A stretch of DNA of 64,000 nt from Paenibacillus sp. yr247. Its GTDB lineage: Bacteria > Bacillota > Bacilli > Paenibacillales > NBRC-103111. Below the pieces are notes generated by a model. That model did not search any database, was not told the origin of the DNA, and saw nothing but the letters and a program-made list of their open reading frames with translations. A program made the position numbers and the translations under genes. Positions within the stretch are counted from its first letter, which is position 1; every line of letters begins with the position of its first letter. The stretch is from NCBI RefSeq assembly GCF_900103825.1, contig NZ_FNIF01000018.1, positions 1 through 64,000 of the forward strand, read 5' to 3'. Shown here piece by piece: positions 16,790 to 26,200 of this stretch.

Positions 16790-19393
16790 TTATTCGATCG
16801 TTATCCCATAATTTTGGGGGTCCCAGCCTACTTTGAAGCCTAATTTCTCGGAAACTAGTCGTAAAGGCACCATCGTCACATTATTCATGATTTTCGGCGC
16901 CACTTCCGCCGTCACACGATCCCCATTTACCAATAAATCGGCGTTATCAATCCACAGGTCAATTAACTTGTCGCCTCGGATGACAGTTACCTTCCGTTCT
17001 TTCTCATCCCACTTCACATTGCCGCTTAACGCCTCTGTTACGAAACGAATTGGGATCAACGTATTATCATTAATAATCGTAGGGGCTTGTTCTAACAGCA
17101 TTGGTTTATCGTTCACTGTAACTTGCTTCTTGTTCACCGTTAGTTTCATTGCATTTTTCGGCAATGCTGCCAGCTGTCCCTCGTAAATAAAAGAAATATC
17201 ATCGATACTAATTTTCCCTTTTGAGGCTCTTTCATCCTGTCCATTGGCGGGGTTAGCCACATAAACACTCTTGATCTTGATTGGGAATTTGAGATCGGAC
17301 ACATCCGCAGTTACTTTGCGCCAGCCTGTCCAGTTCATATTTTCAGTAAAACTCACGTAATTCAATTTGCCATTGGCATCAATGATTTCAGCGCGCACCC
17401 AATTAAAGCTTCCGTCACCAAGCACTTTGGCCGTAATAAACTCTGGTTCTCCTTGAATCTGAACACCGTTCGTGCCATCGAATCTCGCATAAGCAGCTTT
17501 CGTTCCTGTTCCTTTTGTAAAATCATACGCGATTTCCAAATTCTTATTGCCGTTATTTTGCCCGATATTAACCGTTGAAACAACCTCTGCCGGATACTTA
17601 TCGCTTGTTGTCATAACCGCAGAATTATCTAAATCATACCAAACCTTCTCCTGACCAACTGGCAGTGTAACCATTGTGCTATAGCCATCATATCTCGCGA
17701 TAACCTGAGCAGCTTGAGAACCCGAAGCGCTATCAACATGGAGAACGCCGTCTTTCAGATTCCCTTTAATCCCACTAAGCTCCCATGTCGCTGATGTCGC
17801 GGGCAATTCACGTGTTGCGCCACTTCTTGTAGTTACGGAAATTGGCAGCTTGAAATCTCCGCCTTCCGTAATTGAAAAAGATCCTGAATTAAATTTCATA
17901 GAAGTAATCTGATCTCTACCAACAACCTCAACGTCCATCGAAGCAGAGCCTTTGCCTGACTTAGCAGTAATTTGCGTCTTACCTGGCATTGTCGGTGTAA
18001 ACACATTATCTTTGAAAGATCCATTAGTCGAGGAACTACTCCATTGTGGAACAATACCATCTACCGAAATCGGATTATAATAGTCATCATACGCTTTAAA
18101 TTGATAAGTGCTGGATTCATTCATGAATAAAATATTTTGACCTTTTAAAATAAGCCCCTTCAAATCACCCTTAGGTGCAGTCGAATAAACGCCCACGCCA
18201 TTTGCGACGGAACGCATATTGCCATTCTCCGTTTTATTAATTAACTTCGGATCGAAATCTCCAAGTGGTCTTGAAACCATCTGTGTCGACCCGCCGCCGT
18301 CCAGGACCATCCCTCTCCAAACGCCAGCCCCAATCATAAACTGCTGAAGCTCCGGAAGCGTCATTCCTGCACTGCCTGCACTCCGATCCGAAGTAATGAT
18401 ATACGCTGTCTTCATGTCTTTGGAGTAGCCAATAGCGGTTCGGGAACGCGGACTGTAACCACTGAAATCGCCAATATTACGAGTAAAATAACTCGGCTTC
18501 GCCTCATCCACTAACAATGTGCTGCCGCCAATCAGCATCTTAAAGTTTTTCCAATCATACGTCTTGGAAGCATCATGCGGAACCATATCATATTTGGTGG
18601 TGATCTTATCTCCGACTTTGAGGTGATTAACGATAAACTCCCGTGCTAGGCCTGAGCCTCTGAGAATATAGCCATCTGCAGGAGCAACCATTTTAATATT
18701 CGTATCTACGGCAATTTCCTTGACTGTATCATTCTGAATGAGTGCTTCTGTTGGAACATGCGTTCCATCTACCGCTCGCTGGTTTAAAGCCCAAGCATTC
18801 GTATATAGGAAAAGTCCATCTGCGATCATCGCGACATCATTATCGTCCCAATAATACGTTTTGTTCACACCGCCAAGATCAAAAGACGTTCCGTCCTTAG
18901 CCGTCACCTTACCCTGAAAATCAAAAATATCAATAATCGGTTGATTACTCTTCGTTATAGCAAAAGAATACAGCCCAGATATTTTTGCCGGTGTCGCCAT
19001 GACCTGACCATTCGTAATTTGGGCGCCTTCCGGAACACCTTCCGCTTGTGTATTGAAGAAATCTCCATTCACACCAGCTACAGCACCGGTATCCTTCACC
19101 ATACCAAGAACACTCTGGTTTTTCGTGAACTGATTCTTCGTCCCTGCCATTGCGTCTATTTTCACGTTCGGATTCGTCAAATCAACCTCTACTACATTGG
19201 CGTTCACCGAAACGTCCTTATTGCTTCTCGTTGTTGTCCATACATAATTCTTCATTACTGCACCTGAAGTAATCGTCTCCTGTGAACTAAGTGTCAACGT
19301 CGGCCCTGCCGCGAGTACCGTAGTCCCCGCCACCAATTGCCACGCTAATACGCAAGCCAGCGCACCCATTCCTACTTGCTTCTGTAACGTCAT
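16790..19393 (-). CDS. Secreted phosphodiester-glycosidase (NAGPA) domain protein with copper-amine-oxidase-type stalk domain
   Basis: The product (867 residues from ATG 19393) has a signal peptide and, at about residues 50-400, a NAGPA-type domain: GVNGDFF near 107, RTAIGYS, and LDGGGSTQMV near 369. Related enzymes cleave phosphodiester-linked sugars; YomE/NagPA-like proteins in Gram-positives may act on wall polymers. The middle has Big-like beta domains. The C-terminal 110 residues are two copies of the copper amine oxidase N-terminal-like module (VNDKPMLLEQAPTI, IPIRFV, VPLRLVSEKLG), a common Paenibacillus surface module. The start is uncertain: an upstream in-frame GTG at 19408 abuts the GAGGA site, while ATG 19393 is rather far from it. 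Confidence 0.85.
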   Translation of the reverse strand: MTLQKQVGMGALACVLAWQLVAGTTVLAAGPTLTLSSQETITSGAVMKNYVWTTTRSNKDVSVNANVVEVDLTNPNVKIDAMAGTKNQFTKNQSVLGMVKDTGAVAGVNGDFFNTQAEGVPEGAQITNGQVMATPAKISGLYSFAITKSNQPIIDIFDFQGKVTAKDGTSFDLGGVNKTYYWDDNDVAMIADGLFLYTNAWALNQRAVDGTHVPTEALIQNDTVKEIAVDTNIKMVAPADGYILRGSGLAREFIVNHLKVGDKITTKYDMVPHDASKTYDWKNFKMLIGGSTLLVDEAKPSYFTRNIGDFSGYSPRSRTAIGYSKDMKTAYIITSDRSAGSAGMTLPELQQFMIGAGVWRGMVLDGGGSTQMVSRPLGDFDPKLINKTENGNMRSVANGVGVYSTAPKGDLKGLILKGQNILFMNESSTYQFKAYDDYYNPISVDGIVPQWSSSSTNGSFKDNVFTPTMPGKTQITAKSGKGSASMDVEVVGRDQITSMKFNSGSFSITEGGDFKLPISVTTRSGATRELPATSATWELSGIKGNLKDGVLHVDSASGSQAAQVIARYDGYSTMVTLPVGQEKVWYDLDNSAVMTTSDKYPAEVVSTVNIGQNNGNKNLEIAYDFTKGTGTKAAYARFDGTNGVQIQGEPEFITAKVLGDGSFNWVRAEIIDANGKLNYVSFTENMNWTGWRKVTADVSDLKFPIKIKSVYVANPANGQDERASKGKISIDDISFIYEGQLAALPKNAMKLTVNKKQVTVNDKPMLLEQAPTIINDNTLIPIRFVTEALSGNVKWDEKERKVTVIRGDKLIDLWIDNADLLVNGDRVTAEVAPKIMNNVTMVPLRLVSEKLGFKVGWDPQNYGITIE

Positions 19394-19539
19394 GTTGCTT
19401 TTCCACACTCCTCTTTCAGTCTAAGTCTAGTATCTATCATTTTTAACGACACATATATAGACTCTTAAACTAGTGAAAAAGTTACGATAGAAGGAGAGTT
19501 GTATTTATACGCCAAAAAATGGCTAAAGAACCAGAAAAC

Positions 19540-19573
19540 AAAAAAAGAGCGTGACCCTACTCGGGCATGCTCT
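19540..19573 (-). terminator. Intrinsic terminator after the small coiled-coil gene
   Basis: AGAGC (19569-19573 side) pairs with GCTCT (19546-19550 side), with an inner CCC/GGG pair, followed by a run of seven T on the minus strand. Confidence 0.75.
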
Positions 19574-19598
19574 CTGCTTGAGATATCTGACATGTATA

Positions 19599-19856
19599 TT
19601 ATTTAATCCACTTTAGCTTAGCTTCTTGTTCAATGGAGCGAGCCGATAAGAGCTCAATAATCGTATGCTGCTGCTCTTGGATGACTTCCATCCTCTTAAC
19701 CGTCTCATTGGTCTCCAGTACAGCTTGTTTGATTTGACTCTGCTCCAATTCCAATCTGTCCAGACGGCTGTCTATTCCATCTAATCTCTGTATTACTGGT
19801 GATAATTCTGACTTAAGTAACTCGGATAGTGCTTCTTTCAAATCATTATCCAACAT
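19599..19856 (-). CDS. Small coiled-coil protein of unknown function
   Basis: This 85-residue acidic protein has regularly spaced hydrophobic residues through most of its length (LKEALSELLK, LDGIDSRLDRLELEQSQI, LETNETVKRMEVIQEQ), consistent with a long coiled coil. Similar short proteins occur widely in Bacillales without a known role. No membrane segment or signal peptide is seen. ATG 19856 is chosen because GGGAG lies 5 bases upstream; two further in-frame start codons lie just before it. It has its own terminator and so appears monocistronic. Confidence 0.75.
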   Translation of the reverse strand: MLDNDLKEALSELLKSELSPVIQRLDGIDSRLDRLELEQSQIKQAVLETNETVKRMEVIQEQQHTIIELLSARSIEQEAKLKWIK

Positions 19857-20036
19857 CATCACTCCCGATCCATTTACTTAATTCTGAACTCCAATCATAC
19901 CATAATATTTATACAAAAGCTTCTTTTTGACTATATAAATATTATACCATAAATATATGGAATAGCAAACATGTGTTCTTATTTTATTTATGAATTATTT
20001 TTTAATTATTCGCTCTCATTATCCACGCAACATGCA

Positions 20037-20064
20037 GAAAAGCCGTCCAAATTGGACGGCTTTC
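20037..20064 (-). terminator. Intrinsic terminator of metK
   Basis: A 10-12 bp GC-rich stem (AAAGCCGTCC paired with GGACGGCTTT) lies 8 bases after the metK stop codon. Confidence 0.85.
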
Positions 20065-20071
20065 ATTTTAT

Positions 20072-21277
20072 TTAAACCAATGCTTGTGTTTTCAAAGACT
20101 CAGCTTTGTCTGTACGCTCCCAAGGAACATCCAGATCGTTACGGCCGAAGTGACCATAAGCAGCTGTTTGACGGTAGATTGGACGGCGCAGATCAAGCTC
20201 TTTAATGATGCCCGCTGGACGAAGGTCGAAGTTTTTGTGGATCAGCTCAACGAGCTTCTCTTCACTAACTTTACCCGTACCGAAAGTATCCACAGCAATG
20301 GACACTGGACGAGCTACACCGATCGCGTAAGCCAATTGAACTTCACATTTGTCAGCAAGTCCAGCTGCTACGATGTTTTTTGCTACATAACGCGCTGCAT
20401 ATGCACCCGAACGGTCAACTTTCGTTGGATCCTTACCAGAGAACGCGCCGCCGCCGTGACGAGCGTAACCGCCATACGTATCAACGATGATTTTACGACC
20501 AGTCAAACCAGCATCGCCTTGAGGTCCGCCAATAACGAAACGGCCAGTTGGGTTAATGAAATAGTTTGTGTTCGCATCCAACAAGTGAGCTGGAACGATA
20601 GGGTTAATCACGTGTTCTTTAATATCTTTTTGGATTTGCTCCAAAGTAACTTCTTCACCATGCTGTGTGGAAACAACGATTGCATCTACACGAACTGGTT
20701 TATCGTCAACATATTCAACTGTTACTTGTGTTTTACCGTCAGGACGCAGGTATGGAAGAGTTCCATTTTTACGAACTTCTGTCAAACGACGAGCCAATTG
20801 GTGAGAAATGGAGATCGGAAGCGGCATAAGCTCAGGCGTTTCATTAACCGCGAATCCGAACATCAGACCTTGGTCACCAGCACCAATTGCTTCAATCTCC
20901 TCATCAGACATCGAACCTTCTCTTGCTTCCAGGGCTCTGTTTACACCTTGTGCAATGTCAGGGGATTGTTCATTCAAAGAAACGAGAACCGCACAAGTTT
21001 GGGAGTCAAAACCATACTTCGCGCGCGTATACCCGATTTCCTTAATTGTTTGTCTAGCGATTGCTTGAATATCTACATATTCGGAGCTTGAAGTAATCTC
21101 ACCGATTACCAAAACCAATCCAGTTGCTACAGATACCTCACATGCTACACGAGCATTCGGATCATTGGCAAGAAATGCATCCAATACCGAGTCAGAAATT
21201 TGGTCACAAATTTTATCCGGATGACCTTCTGTTACGGATTCGGATGTAAATAAGCGACGTCCACGTACTTGCGCCAT
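20072..21277 (-). CDS. metK: S-adenosylmethionine synthetase
   Basis: MetK makes S-adenosylmethionine from methionine and ATP in the cytoplasm. The 401-residue product has the signatures [16 protein letters not shown] near the N-terminus, [12 protein letters not shown] near residue 120 and [16 protein letters not shown] near 265. Length is normal. ATG 21277 lies 8 bases after AGGAGG; the in-frame ATG at 21286 abuts the site. A sigma-A promoter about 220 nt upstream and two terminator-like hairpins in the leader suggest transcription attenuation. Confidence 0.97.
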   Translation of the reverse strand: MAQVRGRRLFTSESVTEGHPDKICDQISDSVLDAFLANDPNARVACEVSVATGLVLVIGEITSSSEYVDIQAIARQTIKEIGYTRAKYGFDSQTCAVLVSLNEQSPDIAQGVNRALEAREGSMSDEEIEAIGAGDQGLMFGFAVNETPELMPLPISISHQLARRLTEVRKNGTLPYLRPDGKTQVTVEYVDDKPVRVDAIVVSTQHGEEVTLEQIQKDIKEHVINPIVPAHLLDANTNYFINPTGRFVIGGPQGDAGLTGRKIIVDTYGGYARHGGGAFSGKDPTKVDRSGAYAARYVAKNIVAAGLADKCEVQLAYAIGVARPVSIAVDTFGTGKVSEEKLVELIHKNFDLRPAGIIKELDLRRPIYRQTAAYGHFGRNDLDVPWERTDKAESLKTQALV

Positions 21278-21340
21278 ATCATTCATCCTCCTAATATCAT
21301 TTAGTATGTTTGAAAAGCTTCTACACGATGCCTCTATATG

Positions 21341-21386
21341 AAAAAAAATGGGCCCGGCTTTAGCGGCAGCTTTTCACGCCAAACGG
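21341..21386 (-). terminator. Second terminator-like hairpin in the metK leader
   Basis: TTTGGCG and CGCTAAA (minus strand) form a 7 bp stem extended by CCG/CGG and followed by GCCCA and eight T. The hexamer ATTCCG overlapping the base of this stem can instead pair with CGGAAT at 21426-21431, giving a mutually exclusive alternative. It lies about 65 nt upstream of metK. Confidence 0.5.
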
Positions 21387-21441
21387 AATCCCTCTTTTGC
21401 GCTCATACGCTGACAAGAACATTCAATTCCGCAATGGTAAA

Positions 21442-21478
21442 AACAAAAAAAATGAACCTTTCCCGATTGGAAAAGGTT
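21442..21478 (-). terminator. Intrinsic terminator between the SASP gene and metK
   Basis: AACCTTTTCC and GGGAAAGGTT pair around a 4-base loop and are followed by CATTTTTTTTG on the minus strand. It would end the SASP transcript, but it also lies downstream of the metK promoter, about 20 nt after the expected start point. Confidence 0.85.
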
Positions 21479-21505
21479 AAATTAAATATTGACCTTCAAT
21501 TAGTT

Positions 21506-21534
21506 ATCTTACTTTATTTGTCGTCTAGTGTCAA
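21506..21534 (-). promoter_or_regulatory. Sigma-A promoter, probably of metK
   Basis: A perfect TTGACA -35 (21529-21534), a 17-base spacer and TAAGAT -10 (21506-21511) lie on the minus strand between the SASP stop codon and metK. Confidence 0.75.
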
Positions 21535-21574
21535 TCCAGATAACCGTGAAAAAATTATGAATAAATCCTATCAT

Positions 21575-21847
21575 TTAAAGTGAAAATAGCGCTTCTTCTG
21601 CTTTCTGAATCAGCCTTTTAGTAATTGTTCCTCCTACTGCTCCCGCATCTCTCGACGAGATATGTCCCCAGTAGTCTTCTTTGATTGAAGATGAAGGAAT
21701 AGAACCTAGTTCCGTCGCAAACTCCGTATCTGCATGAAGAGACATTTGTTTACCCACAGGCAAACCTAATTCAGCAGCAATCTCATACTTCAGAATATCC
21801 AGTGCCTTTTTCGATTCAGGTACCACTTTATTATTGCCTCTAGCCAT
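21575..21847 (-). CDS. Alpha/beta-type small acid-soluble spore protein
   Basis: These proteins coat spore DNA and protect it from UV and heat; they are degraded by the GPR protease at germination. The 90-residue product shows family signatures: SKKALDILKYEIAAELG (first helix), a GPR-type cleavage region around HADTEFATELGSI, and the second conserved segment DAGAVGGTITKRLIQKAEE. ATG 21847 follows AAGGAGG; the longer in-frame ORF to 21952 has no family similarity. Expression would be in the forespore, though I found no convincing sigma-G promoter. A degenerate copy of a dispersed hairpin repeat precedes its ribosome site. Confidence 0.93.
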   Translation of the reverse strand: MARGNNKVVPESKKALDILKYEIAAELGLPVGKQMSLHADTEFATELGSIPSSSIKEDYWGHISSRDAGAVGGTITKRLIQKAEEALFSL

Positions 21848-21850
21848 AAA

Positions 21851-21902
21851 AAACGCCTCCTTAGAGTTTTTGTTATGATAACTACACTCCGTAAGCATTG
21901 CC
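21851..21902. repeat. Degenerate copy of the dispersed CTTAGA-hairpin element, ending at the SASP ribosome site
   Basis: The plus strand reads CTCCTTAGAGTTTT, a weak GTTAT/ATAAC hairpin, then TCCGTAAGCAT, matching the order seen in the elements at 37212-37268 and 57150-57240. In minus-strand sense it ends in CTCTAAGGAGG, supplying the Shine-Dalgarno sequence of the spore-protein gene. Confidence 0.5.
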
Positions 21903-22038
21903 CTATATGGGTACACCACTAGTATGGCTAGATTCCTGAAGTCGAACCGCATAAGAAGTTGTCAATAAGGGTAAAATTATGGAGAAGACTATTATTGATA
22001 ACAGCTAAGTTTTAGTACAACAATTCGCAGATAAAACT

Positions 22039-22572
22039 TTATTGTGCAGCCGTACTTCCATCTGCATTCAGCAACAAATAGCTGCCGCGCACCATGACAA
22101 AGATGTCCGCCGTATTCTTCGGCGATGGCTTAATACCGCGGCCTTCGGCCGGGAAAATCAAAAGATGGTTCAGCGCGACTTCCGTTCCCGCTGGAAGGTC
22201 TTTGCCTCCCGTCACATCCGGAATGCCGTTTTCATCGTTGCTCACGGCGAGTACCTTGCCTGTTCGCACGATAAACTCGGCGCCAGCACCGGCGTAAAGC
22301 GTTTGTCCATTTTGCAATTGGACAACCTTCATTGTCGCTGGCGCGGATGTAGAACCTCCTGCGCTCGGTTGGCTGCCATTGGCAGCTAGCGTAGCCGCGA
22401 CAAGCTCTTTCACCTTGGCTTCGCTTAAGGTGTTCTGGTCGAAGTAGCTCTTCGTGATCACCGGGTCGGTAGAGGAGCCGGGGGTTGGGGCATCGGCTTG
22501 GGACATTGAAATAAACGAAGTTATTTGAAAAATACTAAAGCATGTAAGTAATATCAATAGTTTTTTTTTCAT
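22039..22572 (-). CDS. Small secreted protein of unknown function
   Basis: I do not recognise a named family. The 177-residue product has a signal peptide (basic start, hydrophobic core to about residue 24) and a mature start ADAPTPGSSTDPVITKSYFD, a motif common in secreted Firmicute proteins. A flexible serine/glycine linker follows, then a compact C-terminal domain of about 95 residues rich in beta strands (VVQLQNGQTLYAGAGAEFIVRTG; NHLLIFPAEGRGIK; IFVMVRGSYLLL). No catalytic or anchoring motif is seen. A truncated, frameshifted duplicate lies 350 bp upstream on the same strand. Confidence 0.85.
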   Translation of the reverse strand: MKKKLLILLTCFSIFQITSFISMSQADAPTPGSSTDPVITKSYFDQNTLSEAKVKELVAATLAANGSQPSAGGSTSAPATMKVVQLQNGQTLYAGAGAEFIVRTGKVLAVSNDENGIPDVTGGKDLPAGTEVALNHLLIFPAEGRGIKPSPKNTADIFVMVRGSYLLLNADGSTAAQ

Positions 22573-22920
22573 AAGGAAGAATTTCCCCTATCAATATAAT
22601 TTGTTGTTTCAAATACTACCTTATACTTTTTCTTTTTTCAACATCTCACAATCACTCGATAGTGTAGTGACAATAATAGATGGCCTCCGTGTATGCTGAT
22701 CTTGGCTAACAGGTTCGGGTTTTGAAAGAGTTCAGACAATATCTAATTACGACAGTTCCATAGGTAATCTATGAACTTTAATAGCAACCGGATGCAACGG
22801 TTCAAGGGGCTTCATGAAAATGGCAACAAGAAAAAGTAATTTAAATACAAACTATATTGACTTATATTATATTATGTTGTATATTATTAAAGGATAAACT
22901 TTTCTTCATAACTTCTTGGA
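22573..22920. other. Intergenic region with no supported gene
   Basis: This 348 bp stretch should hold the promoter of the small secreted protein and ends at the broken duplicate. I see no convincing promoter, open frame, RNA structure or repeat in it. Confidence 0.6.
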
Positions 22921-23212
22921 TTCAGCAACAAATAGCTACCGCGCACCATGACAAAGATGTCCGCCGTATTCTTTGGCGATGGCTTAATACCGCGGCCTTC
23001 GGCCGGGAAAATCAAAAGATGGTTCAGCGCTACTTCCGTTCCCGCTGGAAGGTCTTTGCCTCCCGTTACATCCGGGATGCCGTTTTCATTTTCGTTATCA
23101 CCGGGTCGGTGGACGAGCCAGGGGTTGGGGCTTCGGCTTGTGAGACGGAAAAGCCAGCAAGTTGGTATAAAATATAAGCGCTAATTATAATTAAGCTTTT
23201 CTTTAGTTTCAT
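22921..23212 (-). pseudogene. Truncated, frameshifted duplicate of the small secreted protein gene
   Basis: It has its own ribosome site (GGGAGG) and start at 23212, a divergent signal peptide, then the same APTPGSSTDPVITK motif. About 215 bp matching 22236-22450 of the intact copy is missing, which shifts the frame and brings an early stop. Beyond the deletion the sequence again matches the intact gene almost base for base (22921-23090 against 22064-22233). The final codons and stop of the parent gene are lost. Confidence 0.85.
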
Positions 23213-23240
23213 AATATTAATTAATCCTTTCCTCCCAATA

Positions 23241-23269
23241 AAAAAGGAGACCCAAGGGGTCTCCTTTTT
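23241..23269 (-). terminator. Strong bidirectional-type terminator after the S-layer gene
   Basis: A perfect 13 bp stem (23241-23253 with 23257-23269) with A/T ends lies 12 bases after the S-layer stop codon. Confidence 0.92.
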
Positions 23270-23280
23270 ATCAATGTAAA

Positions 23281-26200
23281 TTAGTTAGTAACAAGTGTTG
23301 AAACTGATTTACCATTTGCAGTGATTGCCTTAATGGAGAATTCAAATTTAGGATTAGCAGAAGTTGTAAGATCTGTTACCGTTACAGCACCTGAGTTGTC
23401 AATTGTTACTGTGCAGTTTTTCGCACCAGATACTACGTACTGAACTCCAAGGAATGCAGAGTATTTAGCAATGTCAGTATCTGTGTATTCAACTCCGTAG
23501 TTGTCAACAACTTTTAGGTTTGGCATCAGGGCAAGAACTGTTGTAGCTCCACCAGCTAAACCTGTTTTGTTAGCATCAGCAGAAATGCTTGCAGCTGTAA
23601 CAGCATCAGCTTTAACGTTTAGATCCAATGTTTGATCTTGTGTAGATCCGCCATCTTTCTTGAAGACTACTGTTAGAGTTGCTTTACCTGCTTTGTTACC
23701 AAGCACATAAACATCTCCAGCATTATAAACTGCTTTAGCAACGCTGCTGTCAGAAGTTCCAGCAGAGATAATGCGGCTACCTGTAATTGCTACAGCATCA
23801 CCTGATTTATCAATTGCTTTTACTGCAAGTTTACGAGCAAATTTGCTGGATGTAGCCCAAATTCCGTTAGCGTTACCCAAAGTATCAGCTGCAGCAGTTA
23901 ATTCTTTATCATCAGCAGGAGTTGCTGAGTTATCAAGAGCAGCGAACAAATCTTTAACAGCATTTACAGAGTAAGTCAAACCGCTAGTTCCAACAACTTG
24001 TAAAGAACTATCCACTGATTTAATTGTGCTTGCTTTCGCAACATCAATCAATTCTGCTTTAACAGTATCTTTACCACCTGCAAGAGCTGCAGTAAACACT
24101 AGATCTTTACTGTTGAACGCATCTAAGTTAGCACCTGTGAATTCATATGCAGAAGTTGCAGCATTCCAAGCACCAGCAATTGCTGTATTTGTGAAAGTTG
24201 CATAAGTCTGGCCTGTAACAGTTACAGATACCTTGTAGTTAGCTTGTAAAGAAGGAACTGTCTTTTTAAGCGTAGCACCGTATTGGTCTTTTACAATCCA
24301 CTTAACAGTAGTAGTTGCACCTAGAAGACCTTTTTGAGCTGGTTTGTCGCCATCAAGAACAATTGTTTCTGGTTTACGGGAATCTTGAACAGTAAAGCTT
24401 GTTTGTGCATTTGTTTGCACATTAGCATTGTAAATTCCAAGGTTCAAGTATACTACACCTTTGGACAAGGAAGTAATGTTATCAAGTTTAATTTGACCTT
24501 TATGCTCACCAGTTCTAACAATTGCATCGTTACCATTGTTTCCAGAAGCATAATCAGCACCCGATACGGAAATCGAGAAACGCTTCAAATCTGCGTTGTC
24601 AGCGATATCTTGTGCGCTAAGTTTAGCTCCTGCAGCATCGTAAGCAACAACCGGAATATAAGTTGCACCATTCATAGCTCCAGCAGTTGCGCCGTCGCCT
24701 TCAGCAATAACACCATTAAACTCACCAAATTCTACTTTTTGAGCCAGAAGAGATGATTGAGTTTTAATTGTTGCAGTTGCAGTGGAAGCACCAACATAGA
24801 AGGAAACTTGATAGTCGCCAGCTTTATCAATGTTGTTAGCAAGTTTAACTTTTAAAGTATCGTAAGTTGAATTAACCGCATCGTATGCAAGCGCATCAAA
24901 TGAAAATGGAGTAATAATTGGTGTTCCAACTGCAAGACGGTCTTTAATAGCTTGAGCATAAGAATTATTCCATACAATTTTATCCCCATATTGGTCATAG
25001 CGTGTAATGGAAATTTCAGCTGTATCGCCCTGGCTAGTTAATGCAGTTTTTGTTGCAGGATACTTAACATTTCCAAGCTCAATTTTCGTAACATAAGGCT
25101 CAGTACCTACTTTAAATACTTTTTGAACTGATACTGAAGAATTCGTCAAGAAAACATTCACAGGAATTACATCAATTTCAGGTTGTTTTGCAGATGTGTC
25201 GATTGTCAATTCAAGGTATCCAGTATCATCATTTCTAGTAATAGGTTGAGTTGTTCCGGATACGTAAGCTGTGTAGTTACCAGTTGTTAAAGAAGAAACT
25301 TCACCGTATTGGTTAGTTGCTTTTACTCTAACTACTGCGTTTACGGATTTAGCAATTTTTTCACCAGCATTAACGAATTCAAGTTTGGAAACTTTTTCGT
25401 TTTCAGCCGTGAAAGTTGCAGTTGTTTTATCAACACCAGCAGCATCAAGACCAGAAAGAGTCGCAGTATAAGTACCTTCACCAATTTTAACATCAGTTAA
25501 TGTAAGAACAACTGATTTCTTATCATCAGCGAATTTAGCTGTTGTTGCTACAGCAACTGAACCTTTTGTCAATGCAACATTAGCTTTAGTATCGTCAACT
25601 GGTTTATTGAAAGTTACAGTTACTGTTTTAACGCCAGTTGCTTTAGCTTCGGAAACGGATACTTTACCCATTGCTGAGATAGCTGCATCAGCTGTGAACG
25701 CGCCAACTACTAGATCAGCACGAGTAGCGAATGCTGCACCGTCAGTACCTTCTGGTAAAACTTTAGCCGCGATTGCTTGCTTCACAGCGTCTGCGTACCA
25801 AGGAGTACCAGTTGTGTCGACTTTTTTACCAAGACCTTTTACAAGTGCAGTGGCGAACTCACCAAGAGTTACGTTAGCGCCTGGGTCAAAAGTTTTGTCT
25901 GTTTTACCATCAACTAAGCCAGCTTTTTTAGCAGCTTCGATGAAAGGAATTGCCCAACCGTTAGCTGTGTCATCAGCTTTTACATCATCAAAGCTGGATA
26001 CTTTAACAGTGTTGTCAACTTTGACGCCAGATACTAATACAAGAACTTTTGCGAATTGTGCGCGAGTCATGTTCTCTTTGATACCGAAGGAATCAGCAGC
26101 TGTACCTTCGAAGTAACCTTTAGCAAGCATAGCGTCGATTTTTGCAGTTACAGTTGCATCTAAACCTGCAAGATCTTTAAAATCCTTGGAAGTCTTAACT

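Noticed and set aside
20084-21091. 335-codon plus-strand open frame opposite metK
   Set aside because: It lies wholly inside metK on the other strand, is rich in Cys, Arg and Ser as expected of an antisense reading, and shows no family motif or ribosome site.
21278-21500. S-box (SAM-I) riboswitch before metK
   Set aside because: I looked for the conserved S-box blocks (such as the GGCAACC segment and closing stem) and did not find them; the leader is reported only as an unrecognised attenuator candidate.
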